Assembly: GCA_026120035.1 (NCBI GenBank)
Contig: JALRME010000027.1
Location: forward strand, 248,001 to 312,000
From: Coleophoma eucalyptorum
Lineage: Eukaryota > Ascomycota > Leotiomycetes > Helotiales > Dermateaceae
Reading direction: 5' to 3'
DNA: 64,000 bases
Of this stretch, positions 44,983 to 57,563 are shown piece after piece; position 1 is the stretch's first letter; each line of letters opens with the position of its first letter. Position numbers and translations under genes: made by a program. The notes beneath the pieces are model-generated. The model had not been told where the DNA came from. It saw only the letters and a program-made list of their open reading frames with translations, and did no database searches.

Positions 44983-46551
44983 GGTTGGTGGTTTGATGAT
45001 GTTATGCGAGGTATGTGTGCGCTTTGTGTTCGTATCTTGGGTTCTTTTGCGGTTTTATTTCGCGACGATGTAGTGCGTTGGTTCACAAGTGTGATCCAAA
45101 TGGCGTGTTATGGTGTTTTTCGTTTCAACTTTATCGTTGCTAGATGGATGGATGGATGGATGATTGAGTGATCATGCGAGCGAGACACGACAAAGATGAA
45201 TGCCTGCCATCCGGGTCCAGGTCAGGTTCGCAGCTCTCTAGATCTGCCACGGTAGTCCCGTAAGAGCAGCGAGAGCAGTTCCATAGAGCGGCAGGCGGAA
45301 GCGGCCGAAGTAGCTTTCGGAGCTTAGCTGCGTACGAGCTCCGGCCTGGTTAGGTGGGACATGAGGGATGAGGGGCAGTCCGCAAAGAGTGTACATCAAT
45401 TCAACAAGCGAAGAAGGATTCCCGAGCAGTGCATGGAGAACTACTGTGTAGATATCCTCCATGTCGGCAGTCCTGCGCACTACGATAACATAGGATGAGC
45501 GTCGGGATGGGACATGTTCCCCTACTGCATCCAACGAGTCAAGTGGCCAGTCTTGGTATACCACTATTCTTGGACTCATCCATCCCGTCTGGACACCATA
45601 CCAAGAGATAGCAGACATTCCCTCAAACAGAAAGCCCTTTGACCGCCTGCAGCCAAGAGGTCCCCTTCAACAAGTGTTTCTCCGCCGTGTCCATCACCCA
45701 CCCACCCTGCGCGTTCGCAAAGGGCCGATTTTGCAGGCGGAGAAATGTTGATACGCGCCGGTCCCTCAACGCACTTGCAAAATTGGGCTTGGGGCGCAGG
45801 CTTGGGTGAGCTGTAGTGAGGGTGCAAGTGGGGTTGGCTTTGGTTTCCCTCACTTGCCCACCAGAGCGAAGGAAGCTTTGCAGTGTTTTGGTTGTGTCGT
45901 GTCTGGCTTCCTGTTGTTTGTCTGTCGCTCTGGCTGTCTGCCTGTCACTCAATCTGTCTGGTTTGGCGTCTCTGGTCTCTCCTATCATCCTGCATATCCT
46001 GCTCCCCATCTTCCAGCTTCCGTCTTCCTTTTTTTCCCACTCCCTCATCGCCGTCGCAAGTCATAGTTCCAGTCCCCCGTCTCGGTCTCAGTCCCTCAAT
46101 TCGTCCCTTCCCCACGCATGTCCAAGCAGAGACTTTTCATTCGTAAGTCAAGTAACCTGATCTAGCCTCTGCTTGAACCTCCCTCCCTGCCTCTCTGCTA
46201 CCTACTTCTACCTCCCTCTCCTCCTCTCCTCTTTCCCTTCCTCCATTATAATTCCCATCGCATCAATTCCTCCATTTCCAATCAATCACCCACTTCAGTT
46301 CAGTCGTTGCCGTCTTCCCCGTCACAGAAGAGTTAGTACCTGATCTCCCCCCCACCTCGCAGCACCTAGCTATTTTTTTTCTGTTTGTCACACCCCACCA
46401 AAAGATAAGAAACAAGCCTCTTCGATCTGCAAGCTGACCACAACAAACTTCTCCCACAGCTACCACCGCAAATCCTATAAAGAATCACTGTTGAACAGTG
46501 TGCGACAGATCCAATCCTACCCATACCCTCATAAAACCCACTGTGTCAAAT
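44983..46551. other. Pyruvate kinase upstream region with CT-rich leader
   Basis: 1.57 kb upstream of pyruvate kinase. The last ~650 bp (from about 45880) is strongly pyrimidine-rich with TCTC/CCTC runs, as in promoters and leaders of highly expressed fungal glycolytic genes. A GTAAGT at 46143 and a CCCACAG near 46455 could bound an intron in the 5' UTR. A (GATG)5 microsatellite lies at 45143. A 126-codon minus ORF (45238..45618) is not recognised. Confidence 0.55.
45143..45162 (+). repeat. (GATG)5 microsatellite
   Basis: Five exact copies of a 4-bp unit in noncoding DNA between the DUF1748 and pyruvate kinase genes. Confidence 0.9.
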
Positions 46552-48243
46552 ATGGCCACTGCTATGGACCACATCTCCTCTGGCTCAACCAAGATCTCTT
46601 GGTTGAGCAACCTCGACACCGAGTTCAAGGCCACCAAGAACTTCCGCCGAACCTCCATCATTTGCACCATTGGCCCCAAGACGAACTCTGTTGAGGCCAT
46701 CAACAAGCTCCGAACCGCTGGTCTCAATGTTGTCCGCATGAACTTTTCTCACGGCTCATACGAGTACCACCAGTCTGTCATTGACAATGCGCGCGCTGCC
46801 GAGAAGGCCCAAGTCGGCCGTCAAATTGCCATTGCTCTCGACACCAAGGGTCCTGAGATCCGAACTGGTAACACTGCCGGTGATGTCGACATCCCAATCA
46901 AGGCTGGTACCGAGCTCAACATTACCACCGATGACAAATATGCCACTGCATGCGATGACAAGAACATGTAAGGACAATTTCCGGTTTTCCCGCACGCAAG
47001 CTAATCTGCCCAGGTACGTTGACTACAAGAACATCACCAAGGTCATCGAGGTCGGTCGTATCGTCTACGTTGACGACGGAGTGTTGGCTTTCGACGTTCT
47101 TGAGATTGTTGACGACAAGACCATTCGTGTTCGCTGCCGAAACAACGGAAACATCTCCTCCAAGAAGGGTGTCAACCTTCCAAACACTGATGTTGATCTC
47201 CCAGCCTTGTCCGAGAAGGACAAGGCCGATCTCCGATTCGGTGTCAAGAACAACGTTGACATGGTCTTTGCCTCTTTCATCCGTCGCGGAGAGGACATCA
47301 AGTCTATCCGTGAGGTTCTTGGTCCAGATGGCAAGCACATTCAAATCATTGCCAAGATTGAGAACCGACAAGGTCTTAACAACTTTGCCGAGATCCTTAA
47401 GGAGACCGACGGTGTCATGGTCGCTCGTGGTGACTTGGGTATTGAGATCCCAGCTGCTGAGGTTTTTGCTGCCCAGAAGAAGATGATTGCCATGTGCAAC
47501 ATCGCCGGTAAGCCAGTTATCTGCGCTACCCAGATGCTCGAGTCCATGATTTACAACCCTCGCCCAACCCGTGCCGAGATCAGTGATGTTGGAAACGCTG
47601 TTACTGATGGAGCTGACTGCGTTATGTTGTCTGGCGAGACTGCCAAGGGTAACTACCCTAACGAGGCCGTCAGAGAGATGCACGAGACTTGCTTGAAGGC
47701 CGAGAACACCATTGCCTACCTCTCCCACTTCGAGGAGCTCCAGGCTTTGACCGAGCGCCCAGTTAGCATTACTGAGTCTTGTGCCATGGCTGCTGTCCGC
47801 GCTAGTTTGGACATCAACGCTGGCGCCATCATTGTTCTCTCCACCAGCGGAGACAGTGCCCGTCTCCTCTCCAAGTACAGACCAGTTTGCCCAGTTTTCA
47901 TGATCACCAGAAATGCTTCTGCCTCCAGATATGCTCATTTGTACCGTGGAGTCTACCCATTCCACTTCGCCGAAGAGAAGCCAGACTTCAGCAAAGTCAA
48001 CTGGCAAGAGGATGTCGACCGAAGAATCAAGTGGGGTATTGCTGAGGCCTTGAAGTTGAAGGTTCTCAATGTTGGAGAGAGCGTTGTCGTTGTCCAGGGA
48101 TGGAAGGGTGGTATGGGTAACACCAACACGTAAGTTGAGCATCCTGCAATCAGTCACTTCAAAAGCTAACCGTTCATAGTCTCCGTGTCATCAAGGCCGA
48201 CCCAGCCGACCTCGGACTCGAGCAGATCGCACCATTGAAGTAG
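46552..48243 (+). CDS. Pyruvate kinase
   Basis: Last step of glycolysis: phosphoenolpyruvate + ADP gives pyruvate + ATP in the cytosol. Exons 46552..46967, 47014..48129 and 48180..48243 give 531 residues, normal for the fungal enzyme. Key blocks: [39 protein letters not shown], the active-site signature [21 protein letters not shown] and [10 protein letters not shown], and a C-terminal allosteric domain with [15 protein letters not shown]. The start ATGGCC lies in CAAATATGG. Codon use is strongly biased to C-ending codons, unlike the neighbours, as expected for a highly expressed gene. That bias also creates a 411-codon antisense open frame. The last exon ([13 protein letters not shown]) is short but conserved. 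Confidence 0.98.
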
Positions 48244-48774
48244 ATCATGACGACTAAATGAAATGTTGGGGTCATGCAAACGACGCTTTCACAAACATCA
48301 CTTCGTTACATGTGTTACTCGTGCGCATAACAAGATGGATAACATAACTTGGGGGCATAATGAAGGCAAACGTGTGCGGATAGCTCAATTGCAATTGCAC
48401 CGAGTGAGTCGGGTGCTGTGCTCTTATTCACGGAGGCTTCTGGTTAATGGAAGCGATCACGAATTGCGTGGCGCTTCTTTATCCCTTCCCATGGTGTTCT
48501 TTTGAGGTTAGAGAAAAGGCGACAATAAATATTCAATAACACTGTACACCTTTCTCATTCACTTTTTCAATGGTTGCATTGGTTATAAAGAGATCTAAGA
48601 AATGACTTTGGTTGTATGACTTCGTATTGTAATGTTGACTTCATCAATCGTGGGGTATCTCCAATCATCCTCCATATTCAATTCGCCTTAAAAGGACAAA
48701 CACGAAACACATACAGCTGCCCTTCGACCTTCTTCCTCTCCTTCCGTGAAGTGGTCATCATATCAAACAACATA
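48244..48774. other. Intergenic region between convergent genes
   Basis: 531 bp between the pyruvate kinase stop and the CENP-U stop. Nothing notable seen. Confidence 0.5.
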
Positions 48775-50903
48775 TCAAGACCCCAGAACCATTGCCGCCC
48801 TCTCCAAAAAGGCATTAAACTCCTTAATCCTCTTCAGAACCCCTCCCTCTGCACTCTCGCTACTGACCTCTGCCGCCACGCTCTTCATCAGTATTTCTAT
48901 CCCTATCTTCTCTTCGTTTTCTAAAGTTGGTTGGTTGGATGAGAGAGATTTGCTAACGTCCATCGCCAGCTCAATGGAGTGGAATTCGTCGTTAAGTGTG
49001 GCTTTTTGCTGCGGGGGTTTATGAGTTTGCATTCTTTTTTGAGGTCATGGAGGGGGAGATAGGAACGTACATCAAAGGCTTTCTGCTCCTCCTCGTGCTG
49101 AATACGGATCTGATCCATCTTCAATGCCACGGCTTCCCGCTCGCGTCCTACACGTATAATCTCTTCTCGCAGCGCTAGTTTCTTCTTTTGCTCTTCACGG
49201 ACGCGCTTCTGGAGGGAGTGAATGGAGTCGACGTAGCTTGTCTGGGTTTTGGCGAGTGTGAGTATGGGTTTGAGTGTAGTTGTGTTGTAGGAAGGGGAAA
49301 GGGAATAGACGATACTTACGTGTAGTAACAACCGACTCTGGATCTCCTCCCCAAACGCCTCGATGCCTTTGTACTTAATTTCATATTCTCTCTTGCTTGC
49401 CTTATCCTCTGTATTCACCATCCCCCGCTTGAGTGTGTCTAAGGCATTATTGATCGTCTCCTGACAGAATGTACTTAATACATCAATCGCGTTTACACCT
49501 CCGGCTTTACTATAAGGAATCTCGGCATTTAAGATGTCTGCATCCTCTTCCTCTGAGTCGTAATGTGCTGGTCTGCTCATTCGATGCACCATCACTGGGA
49601 TATATTCTCGACTGCCACCCAAGGATTTCTTAGGCCCAGAAGGCTTTGTGCGTACTTTTTGTGGTTTCGGATGGCTTTGTCGGACGGGGCTTTCTGCATG
49701 TCTTTGCTTAGGTTTGCCTCGGTGTTTCTCTGCGGCCGGTTCTAGACTGTCTTTGGGGGATGTGATTTTTGGTGCACCTCGAGAGATTCGCTTGCCTCGA
49801 ATATTGCTAAGTCGTATTGCTGCTTCTTCGTCTTCAATGGCTTCAGCTTCTTCTTGCTCTTCCTCATGCCCCTCCTCTAGGGATGATTCTTCCGGTTTCT
49901 GTGTTGATGTTCTGGGTCTACGTCCGCGTTTCCTTGATTTAGCCGCGCTTTCGTCATCCATAACTTCAGTTTCTTCCTGCTCCTCTTGTCCTTTCTTTGT
50001 TGTTGGCTCTTTGATTGTCGATACTGCTCTAGCAGGCTTCCGGCCGCGTGGCTGTGATTTGGCTTCGTTGTCACTAGCTTCAGCGTTCACTGACCCTTGA
50101 CTGATTCGTGCGCTCTTTCGTCTTCTGTTCTCCTGTGGTGCTGTTGTTTGCGGCAAATATTCTCTCTTTCGCTTCTTCTGAGCTACTCGTGTTGAGCTGT
50201 CCATCTTTTCAGTGACTGACGGATCCTCTGTCTGCGTTGCATGTGGTAGATCAGGTAGGACGTTCTCTACATTCTCAACACCGGCTACGGTAGTCTCCAT
50301 ATCTGTCACCAGATTCGATGCATTTGCACCAGCTTCTACAACATCTATTTCCGTTGGCTCTTCAGTGAGCCCTGCAGCAGCCAGCTCGGGCTGAATAACA
50401 TCGTCACCGGGTATATCATAAATATCTGGTCGAGGGACGACTGGGGATGATCGTGTGCTTCTAGCTGAGGACGGCTCATTCTCATTTTCTAGCTTTTTTC
50501 TCTTTGCAGATGTATTCGCATCCACGGAACCAGCAGCACGGCCATGGCTAGTAGACCTCCGAGGTGATCGTCTTAAGGATTGCGGTTGCGTCTCTACCCG
50601 AGGTGGTTCATGCTGGACATTTTCAATTGCGGGCGATTCTTCTGAGGTCGCTTCAACAGTAGGTTCAGGAGCTGCAGTTGACGGCAGTGGTGGTGGTGGG
50701 AAATAGAAATCAAAATCGGCTCCTTTGATTTCTCGCCGCCTGTTTTGGGGTCTTGTTAGTCCTGTATTGTTTATTGTTGATAAGGCGGGGTCATCTGGGA
50801 CTCACTGAGCTCCTCGCAGACGTTGCTGCAGGCGTTCCTCTCGAGCTGGAATCAATTAGCTCTACACATGTTCATTTCATCGGGTAATCATACTCTGATC
50901 CAT
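48775..50903 (-). CDS. Inner kinetochore protein, CENP-U (Ame1/Mis17) type
   Basis: Subunit of the constitutive centromere network (COMA complex). Exons 50903..50894, 50845..50806, 50739..49320, 49241..49071 and 49008..48775 give 624 residues. The N-terminus MDQTREERLQQRLRG followed by GADFDFYFPPPPP is the fungal Ame1-like entry. A long disordered Lys/Glu/Ser region with AT-hook-like RGRKPAR and RKRGRRPR motifs comes next. Then a helical domain (about 445-545) with VLSTFCQETINNALD, SYVDSIHSLQKRV and the Glu/Lys-rich coiled coil KMDQIRIQHEEEQK, and a final helical exon ending AAMVLGS. The first coding exon is 10 nt. The intron at 49319..49242 is 78 nt, a multiple of three without a stop, so retention is possible. 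Confidence 0.85.
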
Positions 50904-51352
50904 AGCTGTGGTGACGATTGATCTGCTCTTGAGCCGTGCAGAGGCGCGTTGATGTTAGAGACGCGCCTACTACTGTTATTATGCATATGCACAAATAGTT
51001 AAGCGACTTGTGCATCTTACAATTAAGTGTACTCTCAGGCACTGACAGCCACCCTTCATTGACAACATACACCATTTACCAGACTTGCTCAATAATATAT
51101 ACAAAGTGCCTGAATGGAATAAACTCAGTAACCCTGATATATATTTCTTCTTGTCACATCTCGTTGAGCTTTAAAGGCATATCTAGCTTTAGCGCTTCCG
51201 TCTTCGACAACTGAGTAACCTTAACTTGATCCCCGCATTTGTGAGACACCCTTGGCTCAGCATTCATCATCATGTCCTACTAAAGGCATCATTCCATTTG
51301 TGTTTCCATATTCAATTATACTCCATATATGAATACCGACTGAAATTCTAAG
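50904..51352. other. Divergent intergenic region
   Basis: 449 bp between the kinetochore gene and the rhamnosidase gene. AT-rich around 51080-51170, with no defined element seen. Confidence 0.5.
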
Positions 51353-54300
51353 ATGGAATACCTACCGTCTTTCATATCATCAGCGTTGGCCAAGCAATCC
51401 GGCTCGGGCAAAGCCAGGCCAGCCAATCCGCTCACCTATCCAAAAAGCGAAGCACCATTCAGCTCAGAACTGTTCAAAAGTCCAACCACAGAATATCGAG
51501 GATGTCCTCTCTGGGCATGGAACACTAAACTAGACAAAGCCCAATTGCGGCGTCAGATTGATCACTTTGAAGCGATGGGCATGGGTGGTTTCCATATGCA
51601 TGTCCGAACTGGCCTCGATACCCAATACATGGGGACTGAATTCATGGATTGCGTACGTGAATGTGTAGATTATGCAGGTAGTAAAAACATGCTCGCTTGT
51701 TTGTAAGTCCTAATCTCACCTCAAGACTTCATAATTACTGATGTGGAAGATATGATGACGACCGGTGGCCATCAGGAGCTGCAGGTGGGAAGGTAATCAA
51801 ACAATACCCAGAGCATAAAGGAAAGCATATTCTATTCACACCTCACTTATATGGCACTGTTCCTCTTGGGGGGTATGTAATCCAACTAGTCATTACTACC
51901 CAACATTCTGATAAACCCCTTCTAGTGACCGGACACCGTCTTCTGCTCGCGGATGTCGCTCAGAGAATGGCTATCTACTTGCCACTTATGATATTGAATT
52001 AGATGAAAATGGTTGTTTAACGTCAACTCGATTACTAAAGGAAGGAGAGAAGGGAGAAAACGTCTGGTATGCGTATGTAGAGACCAACCCAGGCTCTCCG
52101 TGGTTTAACGACCAGACCTATGTCGACACCTTGAGCCAAGAAGCTATGAGCAAGTTCATTGAGATCACACACGAGGTATACAAGGCCAAGGTTGGTGATA
52201 AGTTCGGAACGGTTGTACCGTGCATCTTCACAGATGAGCCGCAATTCGCTACGAAAACTCAACTGTCAAACCCAAGAGCCAAAGACGACATTTTCCTTCC
52301 TTGGACAGGAGACATCGCAGAGACCTTTGAGAAAGCTTATTCAGGAGATCTTATCCGAAACTTACCTGAGATAGTCTGGAATCTGCCAGACGGCAAAGCC
52401 AGTACTATCAGATATTGGTTCCATGACCATGTATGTGAGAGGTTTGTTAGCGCTCACATGGACCAAATTAGTAATTGGTGTCGAAAGAACAACATCATTC
52501 TGAACGGCCATATGATGGAAGAGCCAACCTTGTACTCACAAACTACGGCTCTGGGCGAAGCCATGCGATGCTACAGGAATGTTGAAATGCCAGGCATCGA
52601 TCTGTTGTGTGACTGGACCGAATATAACACTGCAAAGCAAGCCTCAAGCGTCGCTCGTCAGAATGGAATCAGAGGCACAATGAGCGAAATATACGGCGTG
52701 ACGCATTGGTACTTCACTTTTGAAGGCCACAAAGGCTGTGGTGATTGGCAAGCTGCACTTGGTATCACCTTTCGAGTGCACCATCTCACTTGGGTCAGTA
52801 TGGCTGGCGAGGGAAAGAGAGATTATCCAGCATGCATCGGCTACCAAAGCCCATGGTTCAAGGAGTATGGATATGTAGAAGACCACTTCGCAAGAGTTGG
52901 AGTGGTCATGACTCGAGGCAAGGCTTTGACAAGAGTGGCCGTAATCCATCCCATTGAGAGTTATTGGCTATCATTTGGGCCAAACGGAAGTGGCGACGAG
53001 CAAGGCTTCAGAGACCAAGCTTTTGGTGATCTCTCAAACTGGTTGCTTCATGGACTGATTGATTTCGACTTCATTGCAGAAAGTTTGCTACCAGGACAGA
53101 TTAGCAAGAAGCGGATGGGTAAGAAATTAGCTGTTGGACACTGCGAGTATGATGTCGTTATTGTACCGAACCTTCGAACAATCAGATCCACAACCCTCAA
53201 AATCCTACGAGATTTTGCCAAAGCTGGGGGTAAGGTCATAGTAGTAGGAAGTCACCCATCGCTTGTGGATGCCAGTGTCCCATCTTCTAGTCCTTTTATA
53301 CAGCAAAGCACAAGTGTTTTCTGGAGCCAGCAAAGTGTTCTTTGCGCCGTGGACCAGTACAGAGATCTACGCATTGTTAAGGATGATGGGATTGCGATGG
53401 ACAACGTACTGTATCAGATGCGAGAAGAAGGCAAGCAACGCTATGTGTTTATCTGCAACCGCGACCGCAGCAATGCAGTACAAACAGTTATTCAGATCAA
53501 GGGAGCCTGGGATGTCGAAAACATGGACACTTTCACTGGTGAAGAGATGCCGATAAGTTCTAAGTATGAAGCAGGATGGACCTCATTCCCTTACAGGTTC
53601 GAAGGATGTGCAAGTCTGCTGCTCCGCTTGTCGACAAGAAGACACAATTCAAGCCAGCAGTTATCAATGCTGAGTGGTTGCAGTAAAGACCCCGCCAAGA
53701 CATATTCATCTCTCCAGCTCGATAGTGTTGCTCTGTCAGAGCCAAATGCCCTCATACTCGATTATGCTTCTTTCAAACTTTCCGACACCGACTGGTCTGA
53801 ACCAACAGAAGTTCTTCGAATCGACAACATCATCCGTGATCACCTGCAGATGCCACGGAAGGGCATGGCATGGACACAACCATGGGCCATTGAACCTTCA
53901 CAGCGTGAACCGAGGACACAAGTGACGATGCGTTTTACATTTGAGTCAGCAGTAGATTTTGACTCCGAAACACAACTTGCCTTGGAAGATGCTGCTGATC
54001 GAAAGATCATCCTAAACGATATTCTTATCCCGTCTTCTGAGGACCATATCACTGGTTGGTGGGTAGATGAATCCATTAAGACAGTAACCCTCCCTGCAGA
54101 TCTGATCAAAAAAGGAACAAATACCCTTACTCTGGAATTTCCATTCGGTTTATTGACAAATGTTGAACGAATTTACATCCTTGGTCCGTTTGGAGTTTCG
54201 CTCTCGGGCCACGCAACTTGTATCGAACCCTTCGATCTCAGCTCATTGACATGGGGAAATATCACAACACAGCTCCTTCCATTTTACGTGGGGAATGTTA

Positions 54301-54790
54301 CATACAATTGCTCTTTGCCTAAACCTTCTCCTGCTTCGACCTCGCCGGCGAAGCTCACACTCTCTGTCCCGCAATTCTCCTCGCCTGTTCTCACTGTCAC
54401 AGATTTATCGAGCGAGAAGAGGCTCGGCAGGATTGCACTACAACCCCATGTACTATCTATACCTAGTTCTACGGAGAAGATTGCTATTACGGCATTTGGG
54501 AACCGCTATAACACGTTTGGGCATATTCATCTGCCGGATTGGGTTGGAGGTTGCTATCCGGACATGTTCCGAAGTAAGTCTCATCCATCTTTACTGTTCT
54601 ATTTGATCACTTCCCCTCGATTGAAAATAATTATGAGACTGATGTTAGAGCGATAGCTGGCGGTGCTGCTTGGACTGATGATTATATGGTAAAGCCCATT
54701 GGCGTTCTCGAATGTCCTACCATTTTAAGCGAGGAGCAAATTGTCGACGACGAAGTAAAGGAGAAGGAAGATTGGATTTTGGTTAAATAA
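51353..54790 (+). CDS. GH106-like alpha-L-rhamnosidase
   Basis: Exons 51353..51702, 51750..51872, 51926..54573 and 54657..54790 join in phase to 1084 residues. The N-terminal block has RGCPLWAWNTKLDKAQLRRQID, MGGFHMHVRTGLDTQY and YDDDRWPSGAAGGK, the entry pattern of GH106-type alpha-L-rhamnosidases (Pfam Glyco_hydro_106). These enzymes remove terminal rhamnose from glycosides or polysaccharides. The body has further acidic motifs (CIFTDEPQF, HMMEEPTLYS, TMSEIYGVTHWY), which are candidate catalytic carboxylates. No signal peptide is seen, so it probably acts inside the cell on imported rhamnosides. The C-terminal part looks like beta-sandwich domains. A closely similar scaffold occurs in bacteria, so old transfer is possible but not shown. 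The neighbour on the other strand is a cytochrome P450. Confidence 0.87.
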
Positions 54791-54912
54791 AATCATCAAG
54801 CATCTGTAACAATATAAAATTGTATAGCCTATTCTTTTTGAGAATGAACTTTTGGAATATCTGGGTTAAGGTGAAAAGAGCCTGTAGTTATGTGACAGAG
54901 GTTAGGTTTCAG

Positions 54913-56755
54913 TCAGACCTTCCTCCTCTCAATGGTAAGCCATATATCGTTCCAAATTGCAACACCACCATTAACGATGGGCTTCGGAGGCCCGGGTGTT
55001 TCTTTCGATGGTTGGCATAAGGTCGGTTTGAAGGTACGGAAAAACTACAGATGACCCAGAGTCAGCTAACTGCCAATTGGATTTCGTATGGTAGAGCCAG
55101 GAGGTTTGAAATAGACAGCAAATTCGAATCAATGCGTTTGCCTTACCGCCAGGGGAGTCTTGAGAAGCTCCATCATTGCAAGCTCCTTCCCGAGACAGCC
55201 GCGAGATCCATATCCAAAAGCCATATTATATTTATCGAACAACTTTGCATTGCCGTCTTCTAACCATCTCTCTGGCCGAAATTGCTCTGCATCCAATCCG
55301 TAGATCGTGGGATCTCGGTGCACAATCCACTACAATCATAGTCAGCATCTTCTCTAATCTCAATATGGGAGTTGGTTCAAGTGACTTACTGGATTACAAG
55401 CAATTTCAACGCCTACTGGTACCACTTTGCCATCGATAACCAAAGGCTGTTGACCTTCTTCGACAAGCCGTGGAAGAGTTATTGGTGCTGATGGGCATAG
55501 ACGAATACTCTCTTTTACACAAGCAACGAAGAAAGGGCAGTGTTGGGATACCTCTGCAGATCGTGGGACTGGCGAGGAAAGCAGACCAGAAGCTGCAGCT
55601 GAGTCAATTTCACTCATCATGCGTTCATACGTTGCTGGTGAGCTGAGAATGTATGTTATTATTGCACCCAAGGATGTTCCTGTCGTATCGGAACCTGCCA
55701 GTAAAATGAGGAGGACTTCAGCTCGTACGTAGTCCAAAGGAAGAGGTTCACCATCGGGAGTCCGGGCGTCGAGGAAGCTAACCCTTGTCAGTGATTGCAA
55801 GCGTACCTATGATTTAGATCTTACGCTTGTAGCAAATCGACTCTGTTCTTCGATTGTGCATTTCCCTCCTCTATATCCCGCTTCCTACCATCTACTAATT
55901 TGTCTCTCCACTTCATCAGAACTCCAATGCCAAAGTCTTGCTCAGGACTAGCCACAAGATACTTTCCAGCCCAAGTAGTCTTTACCCATTCGGTAAGTGG
56001 GTATAGTCTCGCCATCAAACCTGCAATAGGCATACCAGCATGGAAAGCGGCTATCAAGCCGCCAACATCCTCGCCCTTCTCAATAAATCCAAGAGCTTTC
56101 CCAAAACCCACTTCCGAGATAATATCGTACGCCACGTAGATAGCCCAAGGCGCAAAATTGAAAGCCTGGCCAGTTTGAGCAAATTTTTCGTCCAGTCTCT
56201 TGATCCAAGCCTCAATCTGTATATCGACCAGGGGCTCGGTCTTGGATATTTTTGAGAAGCTGTAAGGTCCTGCAATAAGCTTGCGGTGGTATGCGTGAGC
56301 GGCATGTGGTTGCATATTGAAAACAGATTCTGTTTCGCCGAACGAACCCGTGATATAAAACTTGCTCTTGGTGGAATTGCGATGGTAGATCAAGGGAAGG
56401 TACTCGGGAGAAGATACAAGCAGGAGCGTCGGAGTCAACCGTACGACCTTTCCTGTGAAGAGTCAATAGGAACTTCTAGAAAATAGTAAACAATTTACGT
56501 ACCATGCTTCTTCACCAGCTCCCATTGTTTACTGAGTTCGGTTTCTGCCGCATTGTGGTATGCAATCCATAGTCTGGTAACACTTGCCCAGAAAGGACCT
56601 GGGAATTGTTTCAGAGGGTGTATATACCGATAATACACAATCTGGGAAACGATCTTTGAAATCAAGAGCCCAAGACACAATAGCACAATGTTTCTGAGCG
56701 TGACTAAGTTCAGACTAATCTTGATCAGATCTGAAGCAACTTCACCGATGGCCAT
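54913..56755 (-). CDS. Cytochrome P450 (pisatin-demethylase-like class)
   Basis: Exons 56755..56503, 56452..55825, 55777..55390, 55329..55147 and 55044..54913 join to 527 residues. An N-terminal hydrophobic anchor ([14 protein letters not shown]) sits near residues 20-40. The core shows HPLKQFPGP, the I-helix AGSDTTG, the ExxR motif in [15 protein letters not shown] and the heme-binding [10 protein letters not shown] (Cys about 468). It is an ER-membrane monooxygenase needing a CPR partner. Fungal P450s of this shape, with the [12 protein letters not shown] entry and the TERRK-like ending, resemble the pisatin demethylase group, but the substrate cannot be read off. The last exon encodes the usual FFRTFKP tail; the fourth intron (102 nt) had to be removed to find it. 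Confidence 0.94.
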
Positions 56756-57563
56756 CTTGTCTGAATAGAACTCTACTCACACCTGAGTAGTACCGACAGA
56801 AAAAAAGGAGAAAGGAGAACAACATCGAAAAGAGAACAGCATGGGATGGAGAAGATAATAAGGAATCATGGAATTCGCGATCAGTCATTTGTCTCGGCAC
56901 TCACACCTTTCCTACCTAGTTGCCTGTTGAGTACTATGCGTACTGCAATGCAATGTGAATGTATAGACGCACGAGAGGTCTGGATTGAGACCAACTAGTC
57001 TTTCTGCGTAAACACCCCGCAGCTCTGCATAGGACGAGAAGCCTTGCAGCCAATAGTCATGCCAACAAAGGTCAAAATAGATGGAGAGTTTTTAATTGAC
57101 CGGGAAAATCTGAAGTCAGCTCCGTCAAACCAGAGAAGATCTTGCTTAAAGTACTGTAGACTGCCCGGCGTCTGGCTGAAAGAAGGTTAAGGTAAGCGCA
57201 GGTCAGCTTACTGAACGTTCTACTTGGCACTGAGCAAGCGAATCAAAGCAACCTTATAAGTTATTAGCGCGTCAGCTACATGTTAACAACATGAAGCATT
57301 TAGAGATATTGCGTACCTCCACTGTCACAGATAAAGAGGTCATTCAGCATAACTAAAATCCATCCTCCCACTCGATTGTGCCAAATATGCTGATCTGCAT
57401 GGGCTGGTGGTGCTAACTCGGAAAGTATAGATGCTGGTGCATACATCGGGTCGGAATATATATTATCCGCACCCGAAAGCTGTATCCAAAGTTTCCTGGA
57501 CTTGATCGGGTACGACTTGAGACTCATTGATCGTTCACGTCCACGTCAGCGGTCACTTACAAA
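56756..57563. other. Divergent intergenic region
   Basis: 808 bp between the P450 and twin-CX9C starts. A minus-strand 75-codon ORF (57300..57527) overlaps this region but I cannot support it. No other feature seen. Confidence 0.5.

Noticed and set aside
45238..45618. Minus-strand ORF of 126 codons
   Set aside because: It starts with ATG but has no recognised domain and lies in the promoter side of pyruvate kinase, so it is probably chance.
46922..48157. 411-codon open frame on the minus strand across pyruvate kinase
   Set aside because: It is antisense to a strongly codon-biased, clearly conserved enzyme. C-ending codon bias makes long antisense frames common. It has no recognisable motif.
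57300..57527. 75-codon minus-strand ORF upstream of the twin-CX9C gene
   Set aside because: Lies within a divergent promoter and has no family resemblance.
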